The notes under the pieces: generated by a model
Database searches by the model: none
Told to the model about the DNA's origin: nothing
What the model saw: the letters and a program-made list of their open reading frames with translations, nothing else
Shown: positions 9,364 to 19,376 of the stretch, piece by piece
Layout of the letters: each line of letters opens with the position of its first letter
How positions within the stretch are numbered: the stretch's first letter is position 1
Made by a program: the position numbers and the translations under genes
NCBI GenBank assembly: GCA_945861665.1
Contig: CAMAVS010000003.1
Span: forward strand, 186,001-250,000
Direction of reading: 5' to 3'
Source of the DNA: Chitinophaga pinensis
GTDB lineage: Bacteria > Bacteroidota > Bacteroidia > UBA4408
DNA: 64,000 nucleotides

Positions 9364-10959
9364 ATGCGTTCGTTTTATAGTCATTTGGAAGCCATTCAAA
9401 GCGTTGGTGAAAGTTTGGTGATAAACCAAAAACCAACTTTCCGTTCCTCGGCTATTTTTCCTGTGCTGCACAATAAATATACCAGCTCCAAAATTATTTT
9501 TATGGGCTATTGGTTACTCAAGCGCCACATAAAGGAGATTGGTTTATTGTATACCTTGCGCAGCAAAGAAGGAAAAATACTTTCACGAAAATATAAATTG
9601 ATTGACTCCGCAAAGGCATTTTCAATTCACTTAGGGGAATTTACGAATGAAATGAATGAAAGTGGAACGATTGATAATTTTGAAGGCTCACTAGAGTTAG
9701 AAATATTTTCAACGCAAGATTTAGTCTTTCCATATCCTGCTTTTGTATTGGTTTATTATGGCGATACGTATAGTACCGCTGTTCATACAGTAGGTAGAAT
9801 TTATAATGACATCGAAGATTTAAGTATAAATGAAGAGTATAAGGTACGCGAGTCGGGCTTCGATATATATGGCAATACCAATTTATCGCCTTTTGTTGCA
9901 TTTACTAACGGACCTATCAAAAATGCTACCCCAAAAATTAGCTATGAAATAGTAAATGCTTCAGGAAAAACGCTTAAAGGGGAGTTTGTAATGAAGCCCA
10001 TACAAGCCTTTGAAACGGTTTTTATTCGTTTGAAGGAATACATAAAGCTGAATGAAATACTTGGCAACGATGAAGTAGGGACTATTCGCATAGGCCATAA
10101 TCTCGAAGGGTTTTTTCCACGTTTTGCTGTGGGGAATTTTGATGATAGCACCAAAACAATAAGTATAACACATACGTTTTACGATTCTTCTGAATTGAAG
10201 GATGATAAGTCTTTTTGGAACAGAAAGGATGAGCAATTCAATGATAGTTCCATAGCTATTCCTCTATACATTAAAAATAGTTTTTATACTCGTATTGCAA
10301 TCTATCCCATATTTTCGCCTTCCGATTTTAACTTGTCTTTTTCTTTTTATGATGAGAAGGGAGTATTGGTAAAGCATTTACCTAACCATCACGAAATAAA
10401 AAGTAGCGATAATAAATACGAGCAGATTGATTTTAAATCAATCGTACTGGCTGAAAATATTAATATAGATGCTGTTAGTTCTGTAAATTTAATTTGCAAC
10501 TGGAAGGACAAAACCCGCATTCCTACTCGAGTAAAATTTGGTTTAAACATAGGTGAAGAAGGCAAAGAAGTGTTACTGCCAAGCAATATTTGCTTTGCTC
10601 CGCAATTGGGTAACCCGAATATGTTGAAAAAGAAAGCAGCTTTTCGTTGGGCTCCATTTGTGAATATTGGAAATTCGGAAGTTGTACTTACCAATTCCGC
10701 TTCACTAAAAGAGTATAACACCGAAGCCAATGTAAGTGTTACTTTTCACCGTGAAGCAGATGATGCCATTATCACTAAAAGTTATGTTATTCCTGCAAAT
10801 GCGGTAGAAGTCATCAGTGTTATGAAGGACGAAGAATTGCGTTTGTTTTTTGATGAAAAAAGTGGATGGATGGCAGCCAACTCTGACAATCCATTCTTGT
10901 ACGGATACTATTTTGATTTTAATGAAAGCGGAGCAGTAGCAGCCGATCATATTTTTTAA
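9364..10959 (+). CDS. uncharacterised 531-aa protein, apparently cytoplasmic
   Basis: Long clean ORF closely spaced with downstream methyltransferase; no recognisable domain or signal peptide. Confidence 0.75.
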   Translation: MRSFYSHLEAIQSVGESLVINQKPTFRSSAIFPVLHNKYTSSKIIFMGYWLLKRHIKEIGLLYTLRSKEGKILSRKYKLIDSAKAFSIHLGEFTNEMNESGTIDNFEGSLELEIFSTQDLVFPYPAFVLVYYGDTYSTAVHTVGRIYNDIEDLSINEEYKVRESGFDIYGNTNLSPFVAFTNGPIKNATPKISYEIVNASGKTLKGEFVMKPIQAFETVFIRLKEYIKLNEILGNDEVGTIRIGHNLEGFFPRFAVGNFDDSTKTISITHTFYDSSELKDDKSFWNRKDEQFNDSSIAIPLYIKNSFYTRIAIYPIFSPSDFNLSFSFYDEKGVLVKHLPNHHEIKSSDNKYEQIDFKSIVLAENINIDAVSSVNLICNWKDKTRIPTRVKFGLNIGEEGKEVLLPSNICFAPQLGNPNMLKKKAAFRWAPFVNIGNSEVVLTNSASLKEYNTEANVSVTFHREADDAIITKSYVIPANAVEVISVMKDEELRLFFDEKSGWMAANSDNPFLYGYYFDFNESGAVAADHIF

Positions 10960-10977
10960 TGTATAAAAATTAGCAGA

Positions 10978-11628
10978 ATGATTAAAACAGAACAAACACA
11001 ATTTTGGGAAGGTGAATTTGGTAAGGAGTATACCGACCGTAACTCACGTGATAATGCTGATTGGGATAATTATTATACCGAAAATTATGGCATCACTAAA
11101 ATTGCAATGAATGAAAATTTTCTTTCAGGATTGCCACTGGATGCAAAGTTGTTGGAAGTAGGTTGCAACACAGGTATGCAATTGGTAGGCTTTCAACGAA
11201 TGGGATTTAAAAATATTTACGGTGTGGAGTTACAACCCTATGCTGCAGAAAAGGCAAAGGAATACACCAAGAACATTAATATAATTAGTGCCTCTGGTTT
11301 TGATATACCTTTCAAGGATAAGTATTTTGATTTAGTTTGTACCAATGGTGTTCTTATACACATTGACCCAAATGACTTATCGCTTATAATGGACGAGATG
11401 TATCGTTGTTCAAAAAAATACATTTTTGGTTTGGAATATTATGCAGATAGTTTGAAGACAATAAACTACCGAGGAAACGAAAATTATTTGTGGAAAGCTG
11501 ATTATGCAAGCCTTTTCTTAGAACGTTTTCCTGATTTGAAATTAGTAAAAAAGGAAATCTATCCATACATAACAGAAGCAAATAAAGGAAACGCAGATTC
11601 AATGTACTTGTTGGAAAAAACCAAGTAA
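10978..11628 (+). CDS. SAM-dependent methyltransferase, pseudaminic-acid-biosynthesis-associated type
   Basis: EQTQFWEGEFGKEYTDRNSRDN N-terminus and LLEVGCNTGMQL SAM motif. Confidence 0.8.
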   Translation: MIKTEQTQFWEGEFGKEYTDRNSRDNADWDNYYTENYGITKIAMNENFLSGLPLDAKLLEVGCNTGMQLVGFQRMGFKNIYGVELQPYAAEKAKEYTKNINIISASGFDIPFKDKYFDLVCTNGVLIHIDPNDLSLIMDEMYRCSKKYIFGLEYYADSLKTINYRGNENYLWKADYASLFLERFPDLKLVKKEIYPYITEANKGNADSMYLLEKTK

Positions 11629-11630
11629 CA

Positions 11631-13058
11631 ATGCTCTTTAATTCCCTTGAGTTTTTACTTTTTTTTCCTTTAGTTACCATTCTTTATTTTTTATTGAAGC
11701 ACCCTTACCGATGGATTCTTCTATTGGCGGCAAGTTGTGTGTTTTATATGTTTTTTAAGCCTGTTTACATTCTTATTTTAGGGTTCACAATTGTTATCGA
11801 TTATATTGCCGGTATTTATATAGAGAAAGCAGCCGATAAGAAGCAAAAGAAAAAATTTCTTGTCCTTAGTATCATTGCGAATGTTGGTGTACTTGCCATT
11901 TTTAAATACTATAATTTTTTTAACGACAATATTACTTCCTTGGCATCTTTTATGGGGTTTTCTAACTCCATTCCCTATTTAAACATACTTCTTCCAATTG
12001 GACTCTCCTTCCATACTTTTCAAGCAATGAGTTATACCATTGAAGTGTATCGTGGAAATCAAAAGGCCGAGCGCCATTTTGGAATTTATGCATTGTATGT
12101 GATGTTCTATCCTCAGTTGGTTGCAGGTCCTATTGAGCGACCACAAAATATTCTCCCTCAATTACATACTGAGAAAAATTTTAATTATGAAAGTGCTGTG
12201 ATAGGTTTACGACTGATGCTTTGGGGCTTTTTTAAAAAGATGGTGATTGCAGATAATTTAAGCATCATAGTCGACAATGTATATAATAATCCTTCGCAAC
12301 AAAATGGATTTACTTTTTTAATAGCAACTTATTTTTTTACTTTTCAAATATATTGTGATTTTTCAGGTTATTCTGATATAGCCTTAGGTTCCGCTAAAAT
12401 TATGGGTTTCAACCTAATGAAGAATTTTAATATTCCTTATATTTCAAAATCAATTAAGGAATTTTGGGAGCGTTGGCATATCTCCCTTTCATCGTGGTTT
12501 CGCGATTATCTCTACATTCCTTTGGGTGGAAATAGGGTAAAGAAATCGAGGTGGATTTTAAATCTCTTTATCGTTTTTTTAGTGAGTGGCTTTTGGCACG
12601 GAGCAAACTGGACCTTTATTGTGTGGGGTGCCTTGCACGGTACTTACCTTATTTTGGAGATACTACTTAAACCAACAACCGATAAACTGCTTGACACAAC
12701 TTCAAAGTTCGGCAAGTTTATTTCTGTTATTATAACCTTTCATCTGGTAATGCTTGCCTGGATATTTTTCAGAGCAAGCTCTATCGAGGCGGCAATATTT
12801 GCGTTGAATCAAATATTTACCAATCTGTTCACTTCGTTTTCTCTTACAGGAACCGCATCTGCGCCTTTGCTTATTTTTTCTTTGTTTATCACTGCTACAC
12901 TGTTTTATATTATCGATTTTATGAAAGAAAACAAAAGAATCAAAGAGCTATTCTTTTCTTCATCTTACTTGCGTTACGGTGTATATTTATTTTTAATATA
13001 TACCATTTTACTTTTTGGTAATACCGATAAAACACAATTTATATATTTCCAATTTTAA
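11631..13058 (+). CDS. MBOAT family O-acyltransferase (AlgI/DltB-like)
   Basis: MLFNSLEFLLFFPLVTILYFLL; GLSFHTFQAMSYTIEVYRG; GFWHGANWTFIVWGALHG with the MBOAT His. Confidence 0.92.
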   Translation: MLFNSLEFLLFFPLVTILYFLLKHPYRWILLLAASCVFYMFFKPVYILILGFTIVIDYIAGIYIEKAADKKQKKKFLVLSIIANVGVLAIFKYYNFFNDNITSLASFMGFSNSIPYLNILLPIGLSFHTFQAMSYTIEVYRGNQKAERHFGIYALYVMFYPQLVAGPIERPQNILPQLHTEKNFNYESAVIGLRLMLWGFFKKMVIADNLSIIVDNVYNNPSQQNGFTFLIATYFFTFQIYCDFSGYSDIALGSAKIMGFNLMKNFNIPYISKSIKEFWERWHISLSSWFRDYLYIPLGGNRVKKSRWILNLFIVFLVSGFWHGANWTFIVWGALHGTYLILEILLKPTTDKLLDTTSKFGKFISVIITFHLVMLAWIFFRASSIEAAIFALNQIFTNLFTSFSLTGTASAPLLIFSLFITATLFYIIDFMKENKRIKELFFSSSYLRYGVYLFLIYTILLFGNTDKTQFIYFQF

Positions 13059-13059
13059 G

Positions 13060-13983
13060 ATGCGCAAACTGCTAAATAAAATAATTTTAATTCTGTTGTT
13101 GAGCATTGTTACTTTCCGCATTATTGGAGTTTTCGACAATATTGCATTCGATAACAGAGATGTTGCGCGAATAAAAGTTTCCGAACAATTTAAAAATTTG
13201 GATTACTTGATTTTAGGTAATTCGCATAGTTATGCAGGAGTCGATATTGCTTTATTTGATAGCGTAGGCTTAAAGGCTTATAATTTAGCTTGTCCTGCTG
13301 CTGGACCTTACACCATTAAATTGGTGCTGGAAAACTACTTAAAAACAACTAATACGCCACCAAAAAATATTATTCTGAATCTTGGTCCCGAGATGTTTTC
13401 ACCCAGCAGTGATGTGTTTGAAAAATACCCCATTCACCGCTACCTTAACCCCGCCATTAGTAATGAAAAATTATTGTTTAACGGAATGGTGGGTGCAGGA
13501 GAGTACGGTAAATTATTTGTAAAAAGTGCAAAACAGGGTGCTCAGAAATTACTTGTAACTAACAAAAAAATAACTGAATCACTTATTCAATACAATTTTT
13601 TATTGAAAGGATTTGCCGTTCGACCGACAGTTTATACTGAGTCTTTGTATAAAAAGGATTTTAGTAAGTACAAGGTTTTTTCTGGTTATGATTATGATAC
13701 AAAAAAGGAAAATGTGTTTTTGTCATTATTGGATTATTGCCATTCACTCAACATAAAAGTATACCTGCATCCTATACCCAATAACAAACTGGGTGCTTTT
13801 TTAAGTCCACAATTGGCACAGGGTTATGCTACTTTATTAAATAAGTTAATGGTTGATAAAAATGTAGCTGTTTTAATTTACCCCGATTATTTTCCGGAAT
13901 ATTGGTTTGCCGATATTGACCATATGAATAACAGTGGAGCAACTATTTACACACGGTTTTTATTACAAAAAATTATACATTAA
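13060..13983 (+). CDS. membrane-anchored SGNH/GDSL-like protein, probable partner of the MBOAT
   Basis: N-terminal TM; DYLILGNSHSYAGVD block and C-terminal DIDHMNNSGA (DxxH); ATG 1 bp after the MBOAT stop. ORF track start at 13015 overlaps the MBOAT gene. Confidence 0.65.
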   Translation: MRKLLNKIILILLLSIVTFRIIGVFDNIAFDNRDVARIKVSEQFKNLDYLILGNSHSYAGVDIALFDSVGLKAYNLACPAAGPYTIKLVLENYLKTTNTPPKNIILNLGPEMFSPSSDVFEKYPIHRYLNPAISNEKLLFNGMVGAGEYGKLFVKSAKQGAQKLLVTNKKITESLIQYNFLLKGFAVRPTVYTESLYKKDFSKYKVFSGYDYDTKKENVFLSLLDYCHSLNIKVYLHPIPNNKLGAFLSPQLAQGYATLLNKLMVDKNVAVLIYPDYFPEYWFADIDHMNNSGATIYTRFLLQKIIH

Positions 13984-14010
13984 CTTTGTCTAACATTCAA
14001 AAACCGTATT

Positions 14011-14682
14011 ATGATTGAAATGCCCGATTTCTCGAAACCGTATTTTTACGAAAACAATTACAACTTGACTTCCGATGTGAATCGCTTGGCAAAAGTACTT
14101 GCACATTATGAAATTTATAAGTTGCAACACGATGTACCTGGAGCCATTGTAGAATGTGGCGTATTTAAAGGTTCTTCCCTTATTCGCTTTACTACAATCC
14201 GCCACCTAATGGGAAATCCCGTTGGAAAAAAGGTAATAGGTTTTGATATGTTTGGGGAATTTCCCGAAACCAAGTTTGATGCGGATCAAAAATCACGACA
14301 AAAGTTTATTACCGATAGTGGTGAGCAAGGCATTGACGAAGACCAGTTGATGAAAGTGTTTAAACACAAAGGCATTGACCAAAATGTGGAATTGGTAAAA
14401 GGGGATGTGAATATTACTGTTCCGGAATATTTAAAAAAGAACCCCGAGTTAAGAATATCTTTGTTGAACATTGATGTGGATGTATATGAGGCAACTAAAA
14501 CCTGTATAGAAAGTTTGTACCCTCACGTGGTGAAAGGCGGAGTGATTGTGTTAGACGATTATGTAAGTACTTTTCCGGGTGCAAACAAAGCAGTGGAAGA
14601 TTATTTACGCGATAAGAAAGTAGATATTAAACGGTTTCCGTTTAGTGTTACTCCGTGTTATTTTGTGAAACAAGAAATGTAA
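14011..14682 (+). CDS. TylF/MycF-type methyltransferase
   Basis: GAIVECGVFKGSSLIRF; VIGFDMFGEFPET; LLNIDVDVYEATKTCIESLYPHVVKGGVIVLDDY. Confidence 0.85.
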   Translation: MIEMPDFSKPYFYENNYNLTSDVNRLAKVLAHYEIYKLQHDVPGAIVECGVFKGSSLIRFTTIRHLMGNPVGKKVIGFDMFGEFPETKFDADQKSRQKFITDSGEQGIDEDQLMKVFKHKGIDQNVELVKGDVNITVPEYLKKNPELRISLLNIDVDVYEATKTCIESLYPHVVKGGVIVLDDYVSTFPGANKAVEDYLRDKKVDIKRFPFSVTPCYFVKQEM

Positions 14683-14689
14683 TTCGCGT

Positions 14690-16474
14690 ATGAAAACCTA
14701 CAATATACTTGAAATTGCTAATGTGCACGCAGGCAGTGTTGAATATATGCATAAGCTGTTGGATGAATATGAGGAATTTAAAACCGATTTCGGTATTAAA
14801 TTCCAACCCTTTAAATACGACAAGATTGCCCTAGCAGATTATGCTTGGTACGAAGTCTACAAAGAATTGTATTTTTCACCTGAGCAATGGAAAAACTTAA
14901 TTTTAAAAGCATCTAAGACCAAGGATGTGTGGATAGATACTTTTGATGAATATACTTTTCAAATTGTATCGGAGAATCTTGCTTTGATAAAAGGACTGAA
15001 ATTTCAAGCATCGGTGTTGAACAATAAAAAGCTCATTCGTCAGTTTTCTTCACTTGATTTTACAACTAAAACCATCATTCTTAATATTTCAGGGATTGAA
15101 CTGGATGCTATTGATAAAGTAGTTGCGGAATTCAAACAACTTCTTAATCCCAAAGAAATTATTTTGCAGATTGGATTTCAGAGTTATCCCACACAAATGG
15201 AAGACAGTGGTTTAACAAAAATTAAAACCTTGCAAAGCAGGTATAATAACGACTTGAGTTTTGCCGACCACATAGCTCCCGAAAATGAGGATGGCTATAT
15301 TTTACCTGTTACGGCTGCTTTGATGGGTGTAAAATACATTGAGAAACACATACGTTTATCGGGCGAAAAACCCAAGTATGATTTTCATAGCAGTATGGAT
15401 TTGAAAGAGTATAGAAAATACCTTGAAGTATTATCGGCATATAGCCTCGCTATGGATCAGCCATTTATCAATACACAAGAAGAAAATTACCTTTCAGCTT
15501 CTATTCAAATTCCGGTTTTGGCGCACGATATGGCTGCCGGTAAAATACTTTCGTTGAACAGTGATTTTGAATTTAAGCGAAGCAATCAAACAGGTTTACG
15601 GGCAAACGAAATAGAAAATGCCATCAATAATTTTTCAGTATTGTCTACTTCAAAAAAGGCATTTGAAACATTACAGGAAGGTGATTTTAAAAAGGCAAAC
15701 ATTGCGAGTATTATTGCTTGCCGAATGAAATCATCGCGTTTACCTAAAAAGGCAATTTTACCAATAGGTAATTTGCCATCGGTTGAATTGTGTATAAAAA
15801 ACGCTCTCTCGTTTAAAAATGTACAACAAACCATATTGGCTACATCAACGGTTGAAGAAGATGCAGTCTTAAGCAAGTATACTTTTAATAAAGGTGTGTT
15901 GTTTCACCAAGGGCATCCTTTGGATGTTATGCAACGCTACATCGATGCAGTTGAAAAATACAATATTGATGTTATTATCCGTATTACTGCTGATATGCCT
16001 TATGTTAGTAATGAGGTAGCCGAAATTATGCTCAAATCACATTTCGAAACTGGTGCCGATTATTCACGACCTGTAAAAGCAGCTATAGGTACAGGTTTGG
16101 AAATAATAAATACAGAAGCATTGAAGAGGGTGAAATCTTATTTCCCATCGGCTGATTACTCTGAGTATATGACCTATTACTTTACCAATAATCCAGCTTA
16201 TTTTAAAATCAATGAAGTTCAATTCCCGGATAATTTAGTAAGAGATTACAGACTGACCCTCGATTACGAAGAGGATTTGGTTTTATTCAATAAGGTGCAA
16301 AAGTATTTAGACGATAATAAATTAGAAAACACACTCAAAAACATTTACAGCTATTTAGATCGTAATCCTGAAATTGCTTCTATTAATAAGGGTTTAGAAG
16401 TGAAGTATCTTACTGATAAAACACTTATTGATACACTTAATAAGTACACTACAATAAAAAGCATAGCGGATTGA
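14690..16474 (+). CDS. fused nonulosonate synthase (NeuB/PseI-type, with SAF-like region) and SpsF/PseF-type cytidylyltransferase
   Basis: N-term ILEIANVHAGS..IKFQPFK, YIEKHIRL; middle IQIPVLAHDMAAGKIL SAF-like; C-term IASIIACRMKSSRLPKKAILPIGNLPSVELCIKNAL..RITADMPYVSNEV..DYRLTLDYEEDL SpsF-like. Confidence 0.85.
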   Translation: MKTYNILEIANVHAGSVEYMHKLLDEYEEFKTDFGIKFQPFKYDKIALADYAWYEVYKELYFSPEQWKNLILKASKTKDVWIDTFDEYTFQIVSENLALIKGLKFQASVLNNKKLIRQFSSLDFTTKTIILNISGIELDAIDKVVAEFKQLLNPKEIILQIGFQSYPTQMEDSGLTKIKTLQSRYNNDLSFADHIAPENEDGYILPVTAALMGVKYIEKHIRLSGEKPKYDFHSSMDLKEYRKYLEVLSAYSLAMDQPFINTQEENYLSASIQIPVLAHDMAAGKILSLNSDFEFKRSNQTGLRANEIENAINNFSVLSTSKKAFETLQEGDFKKANIASIIACRMKSSRLPKKAILPIGNLPSVELCIKNALSFKNVQQTILATSTVEEDAVLSKYTFNKGVLFHQGHPLDVMQRYIDAVEKYNIDVIIRITADMPYVSNEVAEIMLKSHFETGADYSRPVKAAIGTGLEIINTEALKRVKSYFPSADYSEYMTYYFTNNPAYFKINEVQFPDNLVRDYRLTLDYEEDLVLFNKVQKYLDDNKLENTLKNIYSYLDRNPEIASINKGLEVKYLTDKTLIDTLNKYTTIKSIAD

Positions 16475-17481
16475 AAAGGCGTGTTATTTTCAGGGTAGAT
16501 GGTAATAGCCAAATTGGCTTGGGGCATATTGTTAGGTGTTGTGCTTTTGCTGAAATGTTGAGAATGGATTTCGAAATTCTATTTTCTGTTATTTCACCCT
16601 CTGAATCGATTAAGCAAATAATTAATAGTGTTTCAACTCATATTACTGAACTTTCAGATAAGGATGAATTAGTTTTCTTTAAGAGTCTTGAAAAGAATGA
16701 TATTGTAATATTGGATGGTTATGCCTTTAGTTCGGAATATCAAAAAAGTATAAAGGGAAAAGGTTGCAAGTTAATATGTATAGATGATTTACATTCTATT
16801 CATTTTGTTGCGGATGCTGTCATTAATCAAAGCGCCTCAGTTTCAATTCAAGAGTATTCGATTGAGGATTATACGAAATTATATTTGGGCTTTGATTATG
16901 CTTTATTGAGAACTCCTTTTCTAATTGTAGCAAAGATAAAAAGAGAAATAGGTAATGTAAGTAAAGCTTTTGTGAGTATGGGTGGAGCTGATAGTAATAA
17001 TGTATCACTAAAAGTAATTGATGCAATAATTGAAAGTGGTAGGTTTAATCTTGTTAATGTTTTAATTGGTTCAGCAAATAAGAATACTGAATTGATAAAG
17101 GAATATACTAAGAAGCAAAGCAATTTTAGAATACAGTTACACCTTGACTTAAGTGCAGAACAAGTATTTAAAACTATTCAAGGTAGTGATGTTGCATTTT
17201 GTCCGGCAAGTTCCATTGCACTTGAATGTTGTGCAGTTGGGATTCCTCTTTTTGTTGGATTTACAGCTGATAATCAGATAGGGATTTTAAATACACTGGT
17301 TAAGAAAGGTGCTGCAATAAATGTGGGTAATTGGAATGAACTTGATTCATCCAAAATTGCATCAAAAATCAATGAATGTGATTTTAGTATTGATTTCTGC
17401 AACAGTATGATTGATGGCCAAAAGAAGCTCATTGATGGTAAGTCTGGAAGTCGGTTATTAGAAATTGTTAAAATACTTTAA
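16471..17481 (+). CDS. pseG: PseG-like UDP-sugar hydrolase
   Basis: RVIFRVDGNSQIGLGHIVRCCAFAEML; TTG start overlapping upstream TGA by TTGA. Confidence 0.85.
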   Translation: MKRRVIFRVDGNSQIGLGHIVRCCAFAEMLRMDFEILFSVISPSESIKQIINSVSTHITELSDKDELVFFKSLEKNDIVILDGYAFSSEYQKSIKGKGCKLICIDDLHSIHFVADAVINQSASVSIQEYSIEDYTKLYLGFDYALLRTPFLIVAKIKREIGNVSKAFVSMGGADSNNVSLKVIDAIIESGRFNLVNVLIGSANKNTELIKEYTKKQSNFRIQLHLDLSAEQVFKTIQGSDVAFCPASSIALECCAVGIPLFVGFTADNQIGILNTLVKKGAAINVGNWNELDSSKIASKINECDFSIDFCNSMIDGQKKLIDGKSGSRLLEIVKIL

Positions 17482-17955
17482 ATGTTACATTACAGATTTG
17501 CGCAAGAGTCCGATGTTGACCTGTATTATGAGTGGGCGAATGATGTGTCTGTGAGAAGTAATTCATATAGTCAATCAAAAATCGACTACGATATTCATGT
17601 AAATTGGTTTTTAAGAAAATTAAACAATAAGAATTGTTTTTTCTATTTATTTTTTAATGAAAAAAAAGAGGCTGTTGGTCAAGTTAGGATTGAAAAGAAG
17701 GGGAATGAAACAATAATTGGAATATCGATTGATACTTTTCATAGAGGGCATTCATATTCCTGTGAAATGCTAAAGAAATCGTGTCATGATTATTTAGAAA
17801 AATATCCTTTAGATAAAATTACTGCTTATATTAAAATTGAAAACACCCTATCTTTAAAAAGCTTTCAGAATGCGGGTTTTATGGATTTGCAAGAAGTTAA
17901 TTTTGAAGGAGTAAAAAGTTGTAAATTGGACTATTTTTTTCTCGAAATAGATTAG
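17482..17955 (+). CDS. GNAT acetyltransferase, PseH-like
   Basis: MLHYRFAQESDVDLYYEWANDVSVRSNSYSQSKI; starts directly after the pseG stop. Confidence 0.8.
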   Translation: MLHYRFAQESDVDLYYEWANDVSVRSNSYSQSKIDYDIHVNWFLRKLNNKNCFFYLFFNEKKEAVGQVRIEKKGNETIIGISIDTFHRGHSYSCEMLKKSCHDYLEKYPLDKITAYIKIENTLSLKSFQNAGFMDLQEVNFEGVKSCKLDYFFLEID

Positions 17956-18080
17956 AATAGCGATTTAACAAGCATAAAATCTTCCTGATAGTAGAGGGTT
18001 AGTAGCAGACACAGCATTTTTAAAAGAATTAAAGAGTTGAGTTTGCTTTAATGATATAATTTTAAGCGTTTTTTATTGTC

Positions 18081-19370
18081 CTACTTTGTGTAATTGTATA
18101 TTCTGCCTTCTCTCAAAAGGTCTGCCATTTTATAATATTCATCTTTGTAAGTTTCACTCCTAATTAGTACATAATCATTGTCTGAAAAGTGGTTTAAAAC
18201 TTTAACAAAGTTGAAGTTTATTGATTTATAGCTATTTTCCTCTCCATATTTCCACGTCTCGGAATATCCATATTTTTTTGCCACGTTTGGAGGGCCGTAA
18301 ATAATATATATAATTCCCCTATCTGTTTTCCAGCCTTCATCGTAGGAGGTGAAAAATTCATTCGCATTTTGTACTCTATTGTAATATGCTTTTATAACCT
18401 CTCTTGCTCTCTCTGGATTACCCGCATTTTTTATCCAAAAATCATCCAAACTGGCTTTCTGGTTTTTGCTATTAAGAATTTCATTGTACTCATGTGAGAT
18501 TGTTAAATATCGCAAGGGTGCCACCATTTTAGCGGTCGTATTTATAATGGGGAAATCCTCTGCGAAACGATACAATGTTATACCTTCTTTTTGAGTTGTG
18601 TCGGCCTGTATATGATAAAACCCTCTTTTGTTAAAACGTACAATCGCAGTGCTGCTATCACTTAAATTAATAGTAAAAATGCTGTCAGCTGTGTAGGGAA
18701 ACGGTTTATTATTTGAAACGATGAAAGGAGGAGCAGGGAAGGGGAATGAACGATTATAATAGCGAACAGTTAATTCTTTTTTATTCACAACTTTATTGTA
18801 TTTAAGCAGTACGCTTTCGTTCTCACGTAGCAAGTTTCTAAATATAGGTTGTTGGCTGTTTATAGAGGTGATAAAATAATTTTGACGGGTAAATAGGCTT
18901 GATTTGTCAATGTTTATGATTGATTTCACTTCCTGATTTCGGTTTAGGTCAGTAAGTGTAATCTCCATTTCATATGTGTTTCGATATGCAGCATTAAATT
19001 CTATTTTCCCTATCAAATAACCTCCATCATAGTTGTATTCATTGTCATTTACCTTAACGGTGGATGAATCAATAATTTGTTTTTTTTCAACGTATGAGAA
19101 TAGTTGGTATGATATTTTTACCAGAGCCTCAGCATTTTGTTTTTCCGGACTTTTAATATACAGTAAATCTTTGCAGTTAATCTTAAAATACAAAAGCGAC
19201 TTTGATTCGGAGTTATGGTATACTTCATATTGAGGGTGTAAAAAGGATGCTTCTTTTTGATAGGCAGAAGCAAAATTCTGATTGCTTATTTTTCTGGGTG
19301 CCAAACAACTTGTCAATGAAAAAGTCAGTAATAGAATAATGAATAGTTTGTTGCTCAATATAATTTTCAT
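18081..19370 (-). CDS. GWxTD domain-containing lipoprotein
   Basis: Lipobox LTSC; DEGWKTDRGIIYIIYGPPNVAKKYGYSETWKYG GWxTD motif. Confidence 0.85.
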   Translation of the reverse strand: MKIILSNKLFIILLLTFSLTSCLAPRKISNQNFASAYQKEASFLHPQYEVYHNSESKSLLYFKINCKDLLYIKSPEKQNAEALVKISYQLFSYVEKKQIIDSSTVKVNDNEYNYDGGYLIGKIEFNAAYRNTYEMEITLTDLNRNQEVKSIINIDKSSLFTRQNYFITSINSQQPIFRNLLRENESVLLKYNKVVNKKELTVRYYNRSFPFPAPPFIVSNNKPFPYTADSIFTINLSDSSTAIVRFNKRGFYHIQADTTQKEGITLYRFAEDFPIINTTAKMVAPLRYLTISHEYNEILNSKNQKASLDDFWIKNAGNPERAREVIKAYYNRVQNANEFFTSYDEGWKTDRGIIYIIYGPPNVAKKYGYSETWKYGEENSYKSINFNFVKVLNHFSDNDYVLIRSETYKDEYYKMADLLREGRIYNYTK

Positions 19371-19376
19371 ACTTAC

